From NCBI GenBank assembly GCA_022822445.1, contig JAJEBR010000112.1:98553-162552 (forward strand): a stretch of DNA of 64,000 bases, in the 5' to 3' direction. How positions within the stretch are numbered: position 1 is the stretch's first letter; each line of letters opens with the position of its first letter. A program made the translations under genes and the position numbers. Source of the stretch: Gemmatimonadota bacterium (GTDB lineage Bacteria > Gemmatimonadota > Gemmatimonadetes > Longimicrobiales > Gaopeijiaceae). The notes below the pieces were generated by a model. It was not told the DNA's origin. It ran no database searches and saw nothing but the letters and a program-made list of their open reading frames with translations. Below are positions 63,999 through 64,000 of this stretch, piece after piece.

Positions 63999-64000
63999 GG

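Overview
The window looks like chromosomal housekeeping DNA of a very GC-rich Gram-negative (diderm) bacterium. Evidence for an outer membrane is a full Tol-Pal set, LptD, LolA, Lnt, PpiD and lipoprotein signal peptides. A Bacteroidetes-style LptD, a DnaG whose zinc ligands are all replaced, and the general gene repertoire point to the FCB side of the tree. Gemmatimonadota is my best guess from overall character, not from a search. Nearly all genes from 1 to about 47 kb and from 50.7 to 56.8 kb lie on the minus strand. They are tightly packed and repeatedly overlap by 4 bases (GTGA or ATGA) or 1 base (TGATG), so translational coupling is the rule.

Layout. 0-8.1 kb: coaD (partial), rsmD, recJ, a coiled-coil zinc-ribbon protein, dnaG, mutS2, yqeY. 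8.4-8.9 kb: a plus-strand orphan. 8.9-20.3 kb: dnaJ, hrcA, hemW, dprA, obgE, an asparaginase-II homologue, ctpA, tmk, a YlbF-like protein, prmC, prfA. 20.6-31.1 kb: lnt, a Gfo/Idh/MocA oxidoreductase, rimO, lolA, ftsK, accC, accB, efp, aroQ. 31.4-33.2 kb: a PpiD-like chaperone on the plus strand. 33.2-47.4 kb: tatA, a DUF4321-like protein, a polyprenyl diphosphate synthase, a glutamate formimidoyltransferase, an Fn3-like lipoprotein, lptD, tatC, nrdR, cpoB, pal, tolB, tonB/tolA, exbD/tolR, exbB/tolQ. 47.4-48.5 kb: a sugar-nucleotide epimerase coupled to tolQ. 48.6-50.7 kb: a plus-strand pair of unrecognised genes. 50.7-56.8 kb: rimI, tsaB, tsaE, uvrB, relA/spoT. 57.1-64 kb, plus strand: an AAA ATPase and small partner resembling the MAD3/MAD4 pair of MADS anti-phage systems, overlapping a six-hairpin glycosidase, then a sugar-type ABC ATPase and binding lipoprotein running to the window edge.

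The most unusual features are: (1) a family of intergenic repeats (about 20.5, 25.5, 40.7, 50.7 and 56.9 kb, with a tail fragment at 36.1 kb), one copy with clear terminal inverted repeats, that sit at operon joints and appear to supply the start region of lolA and lptD and the last codons of an unknown gene; (2) prfA, whose family-length reading frame begins with ATC behind an ideal Shine-Dalgarno; (3) the ATPase/partner pair fused by overlap to a carbohydrate cassette; (4) the unknown two-gene operon; (5) a palindrome that would hide the ribosome binding site of the PpiD-like gene. No tRNA, rRNA or CRISPR array was seen.
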